A stretch of 64,000 nucleotides of DNA from Streptomyces sp. NRRL F-2664 (GTDB lineage: Bacteria; Actinomycetota; Actinomycetes; Streptomycetales; Streptomycetaceae): contig NZ_JOFX01000002.1 in assembly GCF_000719345.1 (NCBI RefSeq), positions 427,080 to 491,079 on the forward strand, written 5' to 3'. The position numbers and the translations under genes were made by a program. Positions within the stretch are counted from its first letter, which is position 1; each line of letters begins with the position of its first letter. The notes under the pieces are model-generated. The model saw only the letters and a list, made by a program, of their open reading frames with translations, searched no databases and had not been told where the DNA came from. Positions 43,332 through 50,526 of the stretch are shown here, in pieces.

Positions 43332-43406
43332 TCAGGCGTTGGGGCGCTTGCCGTGGTTGGCCTTCTTCTTCTTGCGGGCTCGCTTCTTGTTGCCTCGCTT
43401 GGCCAT
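43332..43406 (-). CDS. 50S ribosomal protein bL37, 24 residues
   Basis: A minus-strand ATG at 43406 opens a 24-codon frame reading MAKRGNKKRARKKKKANHG then KRPNA and a stop at 43332-43334. This is the actinobacterial ribosomal protein bL37 found by cryo-EM in Mycobacterium smegmatis, whose sequence has the same MAKRGRKKR start and ANHGKRPNA end. It lines rRNA and is almost wholly basic. A GGGAG-type site (GAGAGTAGGGAGACTGT) precedes the ATG, and a terminator follows. It is short enough to be missed by any ordinary gene caller; the surrounding sequence is otherwise non-coding. Confidence 0.9.
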   Translation of the reverse strand: MAKRGNKKRARKKKKANHGKRPNA

Positions 43407-43516
43407 GGTGACAGTCTCCCTACTCTCGGTGACCTTCGGGGCCAGTCTAGGCGCGGGCCGGGGTGCGCGCATCAGGGCCTCTTGGCCCGTGCGGCCGGCC
43501 GTGGGATCGTCGGGGG

Positions 43517-44173
43517 ATGGGCGAGTGGCTCGCGTGGGGGGCGGTGGGCGCGGCGGTGGTCGTGGCCCTGCTGGTGCTGGCGATGACGGAGCGCTCGCTC
43601 GGCGGGGGCTTCGAGCGGAAGCGGGACGAGGAGCGGGCGCGGCTGCTCGCTCACCTGGCGCGACCGGTCGACCCCGACGGGCCGGCGACGGCCCTGCCCG
43701 GGCCGCGGAAGTTCGAGGACGTCGGTGGCGGCCGGGGGGCGCACGCGCGACTCGGTGACCGGCGGGACGACTTCACGCCGATCCTCGTGGAGTACTACGC
43801 CTACGGGCTGACGCAGGCACGCAGCAGCTTCGGCACCAGCCAGCGGTTCGCCGGAGCCGGAGCGGCGATCCTGCTCGTCGGCATCGGGCTCGCGATCCGC
43901 AGGGCCGAGACCGGCGGCGAGCTGTACCTCGGCATCGTCACCAGCGCGACCGGCCTGGTCACCGCCCTGATCGGGCAGCTTTTCCACCGGCGGGCCGACC
44001 TCGCCCTGCGGCACATGGCCGACCAGACCGCGGCGCTGCGCGACGACCGGCGGGCCGCCGAGACGACCCAGCAGGCCATCGGTCTGCTGGAAACCGTCGA
44101 CGACCCCGAGCTGAGGGCCCGCCTCCAAGCCGGATTGATCATGAAGCTTTCCGGGGCCGAACTGCCCCGTTGA
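43517..44173 (+). CDS. Membrane protein resembling TRADD-N-associated 2-TM domain proteins
   Basis: A 218-residue protein. An N-terminal membrane segment (WGAVGAAVVVALLVLAMTER), a polar linker, then DDFTPILVEYYAYGLTQARSSFGTSQRF, two membrane segments (AGAGAAILLVGIGLAI, GIVTSATGLVTALIGQLF) and a charged cytoplasmic helical tail (HRRADLALRHMADQTAALRDDRR). This YYxxGLxQAxxSF plus 2-TM plus helix architecture is that of the TRADD-N-associated membrane domain family, linked to bacterial conflict or apoptosis-like systems. The effector is absent here, so the role is not known. ATG 43517 has GGGG in front. Confidence 0.65.
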   Translation: MGEWLAWGAVGAAVVVALLVLAMTERSLGGGFERKRDEERARLLAHLARPVDPDGPATALPGPRKFEDVGGGRGAHARLGDRRDDFTPILVEYYAYGLTQARSSFGTSQRFAGAGAAILLVGIGLAIRRAETGGELYLGIVTSATGLVTALIGQLFHRRADLALRHMADQTAALRDDRRAAETTQQAIGLLETVDDPELRARLQAGLIMKLSGAELPR

Positions 44174-44189
44174 GCGGGATAGTGGAGAC

Positions 44190-44414
44190 ATGTGCCGATC
44201 GATCAAGACCCTGCGTCCGCCCGCCATCCCCGAGAAGGCGACCGAGGAGGAGATCCGGGCCGCCGCCCTGCAGTACGTGCGGAAGGTGTCCGGGTTCCGG
44301 GTGCCGGCCGCGCATAACCGCGAGGTGTTCGACGCGGCGGTGGACGCCGTCGCCGAGGCCACCGCGGCCCTGCTCGACGGCGTCCACGTGCGGGGGTACA
44401 GCGCCCCCGCGTGA
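44190..44414 (+). CDS. DUF2277 family protein
   Basis: A 74-residue protein MCRSIKTLRPPAIPEKATEE..., with IRAAALQYVRKVSGFRVPA and AVDAVAEATAALLDG. It is the DUF2277 family of actinobacteria, of unknown function. It follows the membrane protein by 16 bases and may be in the same operon. The Cys-Arg-Ser start is typical. The C-terminus is short. Confidence 0.85.
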   Translation: MCRSIKTLRPPAIPEKATEEEIRAAALQYVRKVSGFRVPAAHNREVFDAAVDAVAEATAALLDGVHVRGYSAPA

Positions 44415-44422
44415 CGGATCCC

Positions 44423-44953
44423 TCAGGCGTTGCGGCGGCGTACGACCCACACGCCGGCGATCAGTGCGCCGGCGGCGAGGGTGCCGCCGACGGCGATCTC
44501 GGTCGGGCTCACCGAGCCGACGCTGCCGCCCGTGCCGCCGCGCGCCGCGCCCGGGGTGACCTGGAGGGAGACGGTGACGCGCTCGCCGCCCGGCCCGCCG
44601 CATTCGAAGAGGACCCGGTGGGTGCCGGGGACGGCGTTGTTGAAGACCGTTGCGCTGCCGAACAGGTTGGTGGTCTCAAGGTTGCCGGGGGCCAGCCGGA
44701 CCTCGCTGAACGCGGTCGACGTGACCCGGGCGACCCTGGTCCCGCACCCCGCGATGTTCAGGGCGACCCGACCGCCCGGGGCGACCGTGGTGGGGGAGAC
44801 GGTCGCCGAGGGTGCGGCGTGGGCAAGCGTGACGGGGGTGGCGGCCGTGGCGATGAAGGCGGCGGCCGCTGCGGTCATCAGGCGGCGCGGCGCGGCGGAT
44901 CGCGGGCGGGGCGCGGTGGTGGCCGGCGGCTGGACGAGCGGCGTGGCGGGCAT
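44423..44953 (-). CDS. Secreted, membrane-anchored protein of unknown function
   Basis: A 176-residue protein with a signal peptide (hydrophobic LMTAAAAAFIATAATPVTLAHA) and cleavage near AHA-A, about residue 47. The mature part has Cys pairs (NIAGCGTRVAR ... RVLFECGGPGG) typical of the small beta-domain proteins of Streptomyces, then a C-terminal transmembrane anchor (VGGTLAAGALIAGVWVV) followed by RRRNA, the arrangement of a cell-wall-face membrane protein without a sortase motif. Its job is unknown. It converges with the DUF2277 gene. Start ATG 44953. Confidence 0.75.
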   Translation of the reverse strand: MPATPLVQPPATTAPRPRSAAPRRLMTAAAAAFIATAATPVTLAHAAPSATVSPTTVAPGGRVALNIAGCGTRVARVTSTAFSEVRLAPGNLETTNLFGSATVFNNAVPGTHRVLFECGGPGGERVTVSLQVTPGAARGGTGGSVGSVSPTEIAVGGTLAAGALIAGVWVVRRRNA

Positions 44954-45191
44954 GGAGAGAACTCCTCGGCTCCTCGAAACGGCGCGACCCGGCCACGGAA
45001 GTGACGCGGATTCGAATGCGCACCGTGCGTGCTTCGGACGCTAGGAGCCGGGCCCGCAGGCGGCGATCGGGGCCGGGTGAACGGGTGAGCCACTGCTCCG
45101 ACCGGGGGATCCCCCGGGGCGGTGCCGATGGTCACGGAGGCCTCTCCGGCGAGGCGCCGCGCCGCGGGCCGGCCCGACCCGGGAGCGGGGT

Positions 45192-45833
45192 CTACGTCGC
45201 CGGGGTCGCGGCCGGCGGCGAGGGCGGCCGGCGCACCAGGAAGGCCGCCAGGGCGCCGGCGGCGAAGAGCGCGACGATCGACACGGCCGTGCCGAGCCAC
45301 TGCGTCCCCAGCCACTGGGTGCCGAAATAGCCCAACGCCACGCTGTATCCGGCCCACGCCAGGCCCGCCAGGACCGACCAGGGCAGGAACTCCGCCACCC
45401 TGCGCTGCGTCTTGCCCGCCCCCAGCGACACCACCGAACGTCCTGCCGGGGCGAAGCGGGCGATCACCACCAGGGCGCCGCCACCGCGCGCGAGGGCCGT
45501 GCCGAGGCGCTCCTGGGCGCGCGTCAGCCGGCGCGAGCGGGCGATCGCCCGGTCCAGGCGGGCGCCGCCGCGCCGGGCCAGCCGAAACGCGGCCATGTCA
45601 CCCAGGACCGAGGCCGTCGTCGCGATCACCAGCAGCAGCAGGATGTCCGGTACCTGCTCGGGACCCGGGACCGGCACCGGGCCGGCAGCCCCGGCAGCGG
45701 CCGCCGCTGCCGCCGCGGTGATCACTAGAACCCCGCTCGGCAGCACCGGAAGGAAGACGTCGAGCAGGATGGACACGGCCACCAGGGCGTAGATCCATGG
45801 GCTCGCGGTCAGCGACCCCAGAGTCTCAAACAC
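45192..45833 (-). CDS. DedA-family membrane protein
   Basis: A 213-residue DedA/SNARE-associated protein with about five membrane segments. The hallmark is LVVIARFAPAGRSVVSLGAGKTQRRVAEFLPW, matching the family GRFxPGxR-type re-entrant motif, and DILLLLVIATTASVLGDMAAFRLARRGG. These proteins translocate lipid carriers (undecaprenyl phosphate or phosphatidylethanolamine). GTG start 45833. The C-terminus (RRPPSPPAATPAT) is short and cytoplasmic. Its 3' region is 239 bases from the hypothetical above. Confidence 0.88.
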   Translation of the reverse strand: MFETLGSLTASPWIYALVAVSILLDVFLPVLPSGVLVITAAAAAAAAGAAGPVPVPGPEQVPDILLLLVIATTASVLGDMAAFRLARRGGARLDRAIARSRRLTRAQERLGTALARGGGALVVIARFAPAGRSVVSLGAGKTQRRVAEFLPWSVLAGLAWAGYSVALGYFGTQWLGTQWLGTAVSIVALFAAGALAAFLVRRPPSPPAATPAT

Positions 45834-45976
45834 AGCGGGACTCCCCAGTCCGGTTGACGTGCTGCGGCATGAAGCGCCGCGACGTCGCGGGGGAGCGGCA
45901 GGGGCGGCTGACAGCCGTACAGCCTACGCCCGGCACTCACGCCCCGACCGCCCGGGGCGCATCGTGCACCGCAGCC

Positions 45977-46041
45977 GTGTCCCTTTCCTGTCCCTGTGTC
46001 TGTGGCTGTCCTTTCCCTGTCCCCGTCCCTGTCCCTGTCTC
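45977..46041 (+). repeat. TGTCCC hexanucleotide-like repeat tract
   Basis: Irregular tandem repeats of TGTCCC and CTGTCC/TTTCC variants run for about 65 bases just before the end of the PhoD gene. The low-GC, pyrimidine-only strand is unlike its surroundings. Confidence 0.7.
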
Positions 46042-46079
46042 CGCCCGCCGCCCCTCTGCCTTTGGTCCTGCTCCCGTTG

Positions 46080-47741
46080 CTACTCCGCAGCGGTGAGCTC
46101 CCGGTCCAGCACCGTCGTCAGACGGGCAGGACCCTGTCGCTTCTTGTGTGCCTGGTCGAGCCGCAGCCGTGCCGTGCGTCCGGACAGCGCCAGCGTCATC
46201 AGCTGGTTCCCGAACCAGGGACCGCCCGTACGCCGCCAGTTCACCGGGGGCCGCCCCGTCCGCCCGTGGAGGGAGAACCCGCGCCCCAGCCATCGGCCGG
46301 TCCGCGACCACCCCAGCCGGAAGCCCCACTTCACCACCGTATGAATGGAATTGTGAACGGGCGAGCAGGTCAGCTGGAACACCCGCGCGGTACTCGGTAT
46401 TCGGGGCTCGGCGACATACGCGTGATGGACGTCCCCGGACAGCACGCACACCGTCGCAGGTGCCCGCGGTCCCGTCCCCACTTCCTCGATCAGGTCCGTC
46501 AGAGCCGCGAACGACGCGGGGAACGCCGGCCAGTGCTCCAAGTCGCTGCGCCGCCGCAGGTTTTCACCGATCCGCGCCCACCGCGGCCCGCGCTCCCCGC
46601 GGCACAGCGCCGCATTCCACGTCTCCGCGTCGTGGATCAGCGGCGGCATCAGCCAGGGCAGCGAGGACCCGATCAGCAGGTGGTCGTAAGCCCCGTGGCC
46701 GTCGAGGGCGTTCTCGCGGAGCCACTGCTCCTCCGTCGGGTCGAGCATCGCCCGCCGGTCCTCGGCCAGTACCCGCGCGGCGCGCGTGTCCACCATCAGC
46801 AGCCGCGTCCGCCCGAAGTCGCGCCGGTAGCTCCAGCGCGCCGTGGCCGGATCGGCGTCCGCCGCGGACGCGAAGGCCCGGAGCGCGTCCGTGCCGTCGG
46901 GATCCTTTCGGACCTCCTGGTACAGGCCGTCGGCCGCCAGCTCGGCGGGCGAGAGGTTGCCCAGGTGCTGGTACACCCAGTACGACATCAGGCCGCTGAG
47001 CACGCGCTCGCGCCACCACGGGGTCGCCCGCATCTCCGCGAGCCATGCCGCGCTCGTGTTCCAGTCGTCGATGACGTCGTGGTCGTCGAATATGTGCAGG
47101 CTCGGCACTGTCGACAGCAGCCAGCGGATCTCCGGGTCGAGCCACGACTCGTAGTAGAGCCGGGTGTACTCCTCATAGTCCGCGACCTGGGCGCCCGGGG
47201 GGTCCCGCAGGTCCCGGCGGGCGGCGATCCACTGCCGGGTCTCCCGCGACAGGGCATCGGCATACACCTGGTCGCCGAGCAGGAGCAGCAGGTCCGGGCG
47301 CTCGGCGTTCGGGTCGGCGGCGAGTCGAGCCGCCAGGGTGTCGAGGGCGTCCGCGCCGTGCGGCCCGTGCCGGCCGGCGGGCGGTGCGGCCTGCCGGCAG
47401 GACCCGAAGGTGACGCGCAGCCCGGGTGCGGTCCGGCCCGGTCCTGCCAGGGCCGGCGTGGTGATCGTGCTGGGCGGGAAGCTGCTGTCGGGCAGCGGCC
47501 ACACCGGCCGGCCGTCGAGCAGCACCTCGTAGGCCGTGGCGGAGCCCGGGGTCAGGCCGGTCACGGACACCAGCGCGTAGTGGTGTCCGGCTATCTGGAA
47601 GGTGTGCGTGCTGCCGCCGGCCCCGTCCGCGCACCGCACCTCGGCCGTGCACGGACGGTCGGTCTCGACCCATACGGTGGCCGCCCCGCCCGTCTCCCAG
47701 TCGACGTGGCGCAGCAGCGGTCCCAGACGCAGTGCGGCCAT
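46080..47741 (-). CDS. PhoD-type metallophosphatase
   Basis: A 553-residue PhoD-like phosphodiesterase/phosphatase. An N-terminal Ig-like domain (TVWVETDRPCTAEVR), then the metallophosphatase: RVTFGSCRQAAPP, LLLLLGDQVYADAL (Asp), HIFDDHDVIDDWN (the DDHD metal pair) and SGDVHHAYVAEP (His). No signal peptide or Tat motif is present, unlike secreted PhoD, so it may be cytoplasmic. It hydrolyses phosphate esters using Ca2+/Fe3+. The 3' end abuts the hexanucleotide tract; the gene is alone between convergent neighbours. Confidence 0.9.
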   Translation of the reverse strand: MAALRLGPLLRHVDWETGGAATVWVETDRPCTAEVRCADGAGGSTHTFQIAGHHYALVSVTGLTPGSATAYEVLLDGRPVWPLPDSSFPPSTITTPALAGPGRTAPGLRVTFGSCRQAAPPAGRHGPHGADALDTLAARLAADPNAERPDLLLLLGDQVYADALSRETRQWIAARRDLRDPPGAQVADYEEYTRLYYESWLDPEIRWLLSTVPSLHIFDDHDVIDDWNTSAAWLAEMRATPWWRERVLSGLMSYWVYQHLGNLSPAELAADGLYQEVRKDPDGTDALRAFASAADADPATARWSYRRDFGRTRLLMVDTRAARVLAEDRRAMLDPTEEQWLRENALDGHGAYDHLLIGSSLPWLMPPLIHDAETWNAALCRGERGPRWARIGENLRRRSDLEHWPAFPASFAALTDLIEEVGTGPRAPATVCVLSGDVHHAYVAEPRIPSTARVFQLTCSPVHNSIHTVVKWGFRLGWSRTGRWLGRGFSLHGRTGRPPVNWRRTGGPWFGNQLMTLALSGRTARLRLDQAHKKRQGPARLTTVLDRELTAAE

Positions 47742-47787
47742 GCAACTCCCCCTCCTCCGTGTCCCCTGCGATCACGGTACGACGGGG

Positions 47788-47809
47788 AGGGGGAGCCACG
47801 CCTCCCCCT
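47788..47809 (-). terminator. Terminator after the HNH nuclease gene
   Basis: AGGGGGAG (47788-47795) and CTCCCCCT (47802-47809) form a perfect 8-bp stem with a six-base loop, in the gap between the HNH gene and phoD on the same strand. Confidence 0.65.
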
Positions 47810-47883
47810 GACGGGGGAAAGATCGATCGGTCCGGCCGGGTGCTGGTGCGAGCCCGGCCGGCCGGCGGTCGATCGGCCGTCGG

Positions 47884-48537
47884 TCAGCAGCCGTTCAGGA
47901 CGTTGACCAGGGCGGTCTTCTCGCCCGAGTCCATGCTGAGCCCCCAGTACTGCTTCACGCCGACCCACATGCGCGCGTACGTACAGCGGTAGGCGGTCCG
48001 CGGCGGCAGCCACTTGCCCGGGTCGAGGTCGCCCTTGGCCTGGTTGACGTTGTCGGTGACGGCTATCAGCTGGGGGCGGCTGAGGTCGTTGGCGAACTGC
48101 TGGCGCTTGGACGTGGTCCAGGAGGAGGCGCCGGAACGCCATGCCTCGGCGAGCGGGACGACGTGGTCGATGTCGAGGTCGGAGGCGACCGTCCAGGTGG
48201 CGCCGTCGTACTCCGAGTACCAGCTTCCGCTCACGGCGGCGCAGGAGGAGTCCTGGACGACGTTCACGCCGTCCCGCTTCAGCACCGTCTCGCGGGTGTT
48301 GCAGGTGCCGGAGACCGTGCTCCAGTGCGGGAAGAGGTCGCGGCTGTAGCCGCTGGTGGAACCTTCCGCCCTCGGGGTGACCGTCGCCAGGTACGAGCGG
48401 GCGGCCGAAGCGCTGATCGGGGCCGGCGGCGCGGCCTGGGCGGTGGGGGCGGTGAGGAGGGAGGTGAGCGCGGCCAGCGCAGCTGCTGACGCGAGCACGC
48501 CAACTCGACGCGCGTAGACGTGGGACGTGAGTGCCAT
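47884..48537 (-). CDS. Secreted HNH nuclease family protein
   Basis: A 217-residue secreted protein. The signal peptide spans about residues 1-35 (GVLASAAALAALTSLLTA, cleavage near AQA-A). The HNH core reads WTVASDLDIDHVVPLAEAWRSG, SRPQLIAVTDNVNQAKGDLDPG and TAYRCTYARMWVGVKQYWG, with Cys residues for disulfides. This secreted actinobacterial DUF1524-type nuclease family may degrade extracellular DNA or serve competition. ATG 48537 chosen; the longer frame upstream is unrelated. No immunity gene is recognised beside it, though a broken SUKH-like gene lies upstream. Confidence 0.88.
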   Translation of the reverse strand: MALTSHVYARRVGVLASAAALAALTSLLTAPTAQAAPPAPISASAARSYLATVTPRAEGSTSGYSRDLFPHWSTVSGTCNTRETVLKRDGVNVVQDSSCAAVSGSWYSEYDGATWTVASDLDIDHVVPLAEAWRSGASSWTTSKRQQFANDLSRPQLIAVTDNVNQAKGDLDPGKWLPPRTAYRCTYARMWVGVKQYWGLSMDSGEKTALVNVLNGC

Positions 48538-48945
48538 GAGGGGCTCCCTGGGTGCGGGGGGTTCGGCCGTGTCGCCCCGGCGGGGCGTGGCCATGCTGGC
48601 GCCATCGGGTTGCGAGGGGATGGGCGCCAGGTGACAGCGTGGCGACATGAGCACGTCACATCAAGCCACGCAAGCCCCCTGATTTAAGTGGAAGTTGTCA
48701 TTCCGGCACATGGGTGCGGCCGCTGCACCCCTGACGGTCCGTCGCGCACGGGATGGACCGGGGCGGGCCGGGGCAGGCCGGGCAGGCCAGGGCATGCAGG
48801 GGCAGTCGGCGGCGGACCGGGGCAGAGCAGGAGCTGCGGGACAGGTGCACCGCCAGGTCGGGCAGGGCTCGCGATGTTCGCGCCACCTTCACCGCCGTCC
48901 GCCCCTTGCACGGCCGGCAGCGTCGGTCGTCGACCGGCTGTTTCG
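48538..48945. other. 408-base intergenic region, no gene seen
   Basis: Upstream of the HNH gene. The left part has the HNH promoter region; from 48760 to 48860 there is low-complexity GGGCAGGCCG-like sequence with no reading frame. A short AT-rich patch at about 48680 (GATTTAAGTGG) is the best candidate for a promoter. Confidence 0.45.
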
Positions 48946-49288
48946 CTACGCGTCGGCGGCCAGCCGGCCTGCGGCCCGGCCCCATGGCTGAGGCAAGACC
49001 ACGTCGTCCCTGTCGCAGGCGTCCTCCTCGAACCAGCCCGTCCCCGCCAGCCACGTCTCCAGCCACGCTGCGAGGCCGGTGGAGTCGAGGAACCAACACT
49101 GCTCCCACGAACCGCCGCTGTCGTACGACGCCTTCGGGTCACTCCGGGTGCTGCACTCCGACGGACGCCCCACGTCGCGCCGTGTATTCACCGACGACGC
49201 TGGAGCCCGGACCAAGCAGTGGCAGCAGTCGGTAGTCGGGGCCGAAGCCGCCGTCGGCGCCCCGTACAAGGTCATCGATGTCGGTCAT
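48946..49288 (-). pseudogene. Frameshifted remnant, possibly a SUKH/SMI1-type immunity protein
   Basis: Minus-strand frame from ATG 49288 reads TDIDDLVRGADGGFGPDYRL then LPLLGPGSSVVGEYTARRGA and stops at TGA (49139-49141). In a second frame the sequence continues YDSGGSWEQCWFLDSTGLA, AWLETWLAGTGWFEEDACD and ends at 48946. The two halves fit one protein of about 110 residues split by a frameshift near 49141. The acidic, Trp-rich C-terminal part (AWLETWLAGTGWFEED) resembles SMI1/KNR4 (SUKH) proteins, which neutralise nucleases; that identity is weak. It could be a lost partner of the adjacent HNH nuclease. Confidence 0.5.
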
Positions 49289-49336
49289 GGCCGTGATGTC
49301 GGCAGAGCCCGCTGACATGTCCCGTGAACGACGCGA

Positions 49337-49372
49337 CCGGGCCCCGACCGGGGGCAGACGGTCGGGGCCCGG
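49337..49372 (-). terminator. Terminator after csbD-like gene
   Basis: CCGGGCCCCGACC and GGTCGGGGCCCGG form a perfect 13-bp stem with a ten-base loop, 17 bases after the CsbD stop. Confidence 0.85.
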
Positions 49373-49388
49373 ACGAGAGGGGCGGCGG

Positions 49389-49562
49389 TCAGCGGCGGAA
49401 GGCGTCCTTGACGTCTTCCTTGGCGTGACGGGCGTTGCCCTTGGCCTGATCGGCCTGGCCTTCGGCGGTCATCCGCTCATTGCCGACGGCCCGGCCGACG
49501 GCCTCCTTGGCCTTGCCCTTGGCCTGCTCGGCGTGCGCCTTGCTCTTCTCCGTGCCCGACAT
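49389..49562 (-). CDS. CsbD-family stress protein
   Basis: A 57-residue hydrophilic protein (MSGTEKSKAHAEQAKGKAKE, AVGRAVGNERMTAEGQADQA then KGNARHAKEDVKDAFRR). The Lys/Ala/Gly-rich CsbD helix pair is typical; the family is induced by general stress. ATG 49562 with AGGTCC-type weak site. It is divergent from the riboswitch-controlled transporter. The longer frame back to 49751 is unrelated sequence. Confidence 0.9.
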   Translation of the reverse strand: MSGTEKSKAHAEQAKGKAKEAVGRAVGNERMTAEGQADQAKGNARHAKEDVKDAFRR

Positions 49563-49688
49563 CGGGGACCTCCTCGTTTGCTGTACCGGATTGGTCGTGA
49601 CCGCTCTCCTGCTCCCGATCACCGGTCGCAAACCCCGCCGGGCCGGTGCGGGGCCCGAGGTCCGTTCCGGCCCGTCGCCCGGGTCGCG

Positions 49689-49694
49689 TACCCT
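49689..49694 (+). promoter_or_regulatory. Candidate -10 of the riboswitch transcript
   Basis: TACCCT would place transcription start near 49701, immediately before the conserved 5' end of the riboswitch. Confidence 0.4.
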
Positions 49695-49703
49695 GTTCGG
49701 AGC

Positions 49704-49803
49704 AGAAGGGGAGTAGCTCTTCGCCGGACCGTCGACATACTGCTGGGTCACCCAGCCGGCGCCCGGAGGCCGACCATCCGTGGTCGGCCAGCGAGACCTT
49801 CGG
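49704..49803 (+). promoter_or_regulatory. yybP-ykoY (Mn2+) riboswitch
   Basis: Two signature blocks of this riboswitch are present at the right spacing: GAAGGGGAGTAGCTC at about 49705-49719 and GCGAGACCTTCG at 49791-49802, with GGGTCACCCAGCC and GGCCGACC...GGTCGGCC paired elements between them (49745-49788). This class binds Mn2+ and turns on Mn exporters. It sits 141 bases upstream of a GDT1/TMEM165-family gene, the standard target. The expression platform may be the GTCAGGG/CCCTGAC hairpin at about 49854-49886 and later sequence. Confidence 0.85.
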
Positions 49804-49944
49804 CCGCAGTGTCCTGTCCCGGCGTGGGCGCGTCCCGTACGCGCATGCGCAAGTCAGGGCGCCGCCGAGCCGAAGCGACCCCTGACACACCCTGGTCTCT
49901 CGGTACCGATGGCGCCCTGCCCGACCGATTGAGGTTCCACCTCC

Positions 49945-50526
49945 GTGTTCAGCTTCAGCATCACGGCGATCGCCTTCGGCGTCGTCTTCCTGGCCGAACT
50001 CCCCGACAAGACGGCCCTCGCCGGCCTGATGCTCGGCACGCGCTACCGCGCCTCCTACGTCTTCGCCGGCGTGGCCGCCGCCTTCGCCGTGCACGTCGCC
50101 CTCGCCATCGCCGCCGGCAGCGTGCTCACGCTGCTCCCGCACCGCCTGGTCCAGGCCGTCGTCGGCGTCCTCTTCCTCCTGGGCGCGGCCATGCTGCTGC
50201 TGAAGAAGGACGACGGGGACGAGGAGATCAAGCCGCCCGCCGACCAGTCCTTCTGGAAGGTCTCAGGGGCCGGTTTCATGCTGATCCTGGTGGCGGAGTT
50301 CGGTGACCTGACCCAGATCATGACCGCCAACCTGGCAGCGCGCTACGACGACCCCGTCTCCGTCGGCATCGGCGCCGTGCTGGCCCTGTGGGCGGTCGCG
50401 GGCATCGGCATCCTCGGCGGCCGCACGCTGATGAAGTACGTACCGCTGCGGCTGATCACCAGGATCGCGGCAGCCGTGATGGCCGCGCTGGCCGCCTTCT
50501 CGCTGTACGAGGCCATCACGGGCTGA
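49945..50526 (+). CDS. GDT1/TMEM165 (UPF0016) Mn2+/Ca2+ export protein
   Basis: A 193-residue protein with six membrane segments and the two family motifs FLAELPDKTAL and VAEFGDLTQIM (E-x-G/P-D-K/R-T pattern). Bacterial members such as MneA export Mn2+. GTG 49945, with no strong Shine-Dalgarno sequence, sits behind the yybP-ykoY riboswitch, which is direct evidence of manganese control. A Gly/Asp loop (KKDDGDEEIKPPADQ) separates the halves. The C-terminus is short. Confidence 0.92.
   Translation: MFSFSITAIAFGVVFLAELPDKTALAGLMLGTRYRASYVFAGVAAAFAVHVALAIAAGSVLTLLPHRLVQAVVGVLFLLGAAMLLLKKDDGDEEIKPPADQSFWKVSGAGFMLILVAEFGDLTQIMTANLAARYDDPVSVGIGAVLALWAVAGIGILGGRTLMKYVPLRLITRIAAAVMAALAAFSLYEAITG

Noticed and set aside
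48684..49142. Overlapping short frames on both strands near 48.7-49.1 kb
   Set aside because: Low-complexity Pro/Arg/Gly sequence; only the minus-strand pair at 48946-49288 gives coherent, non-repetitive protein.
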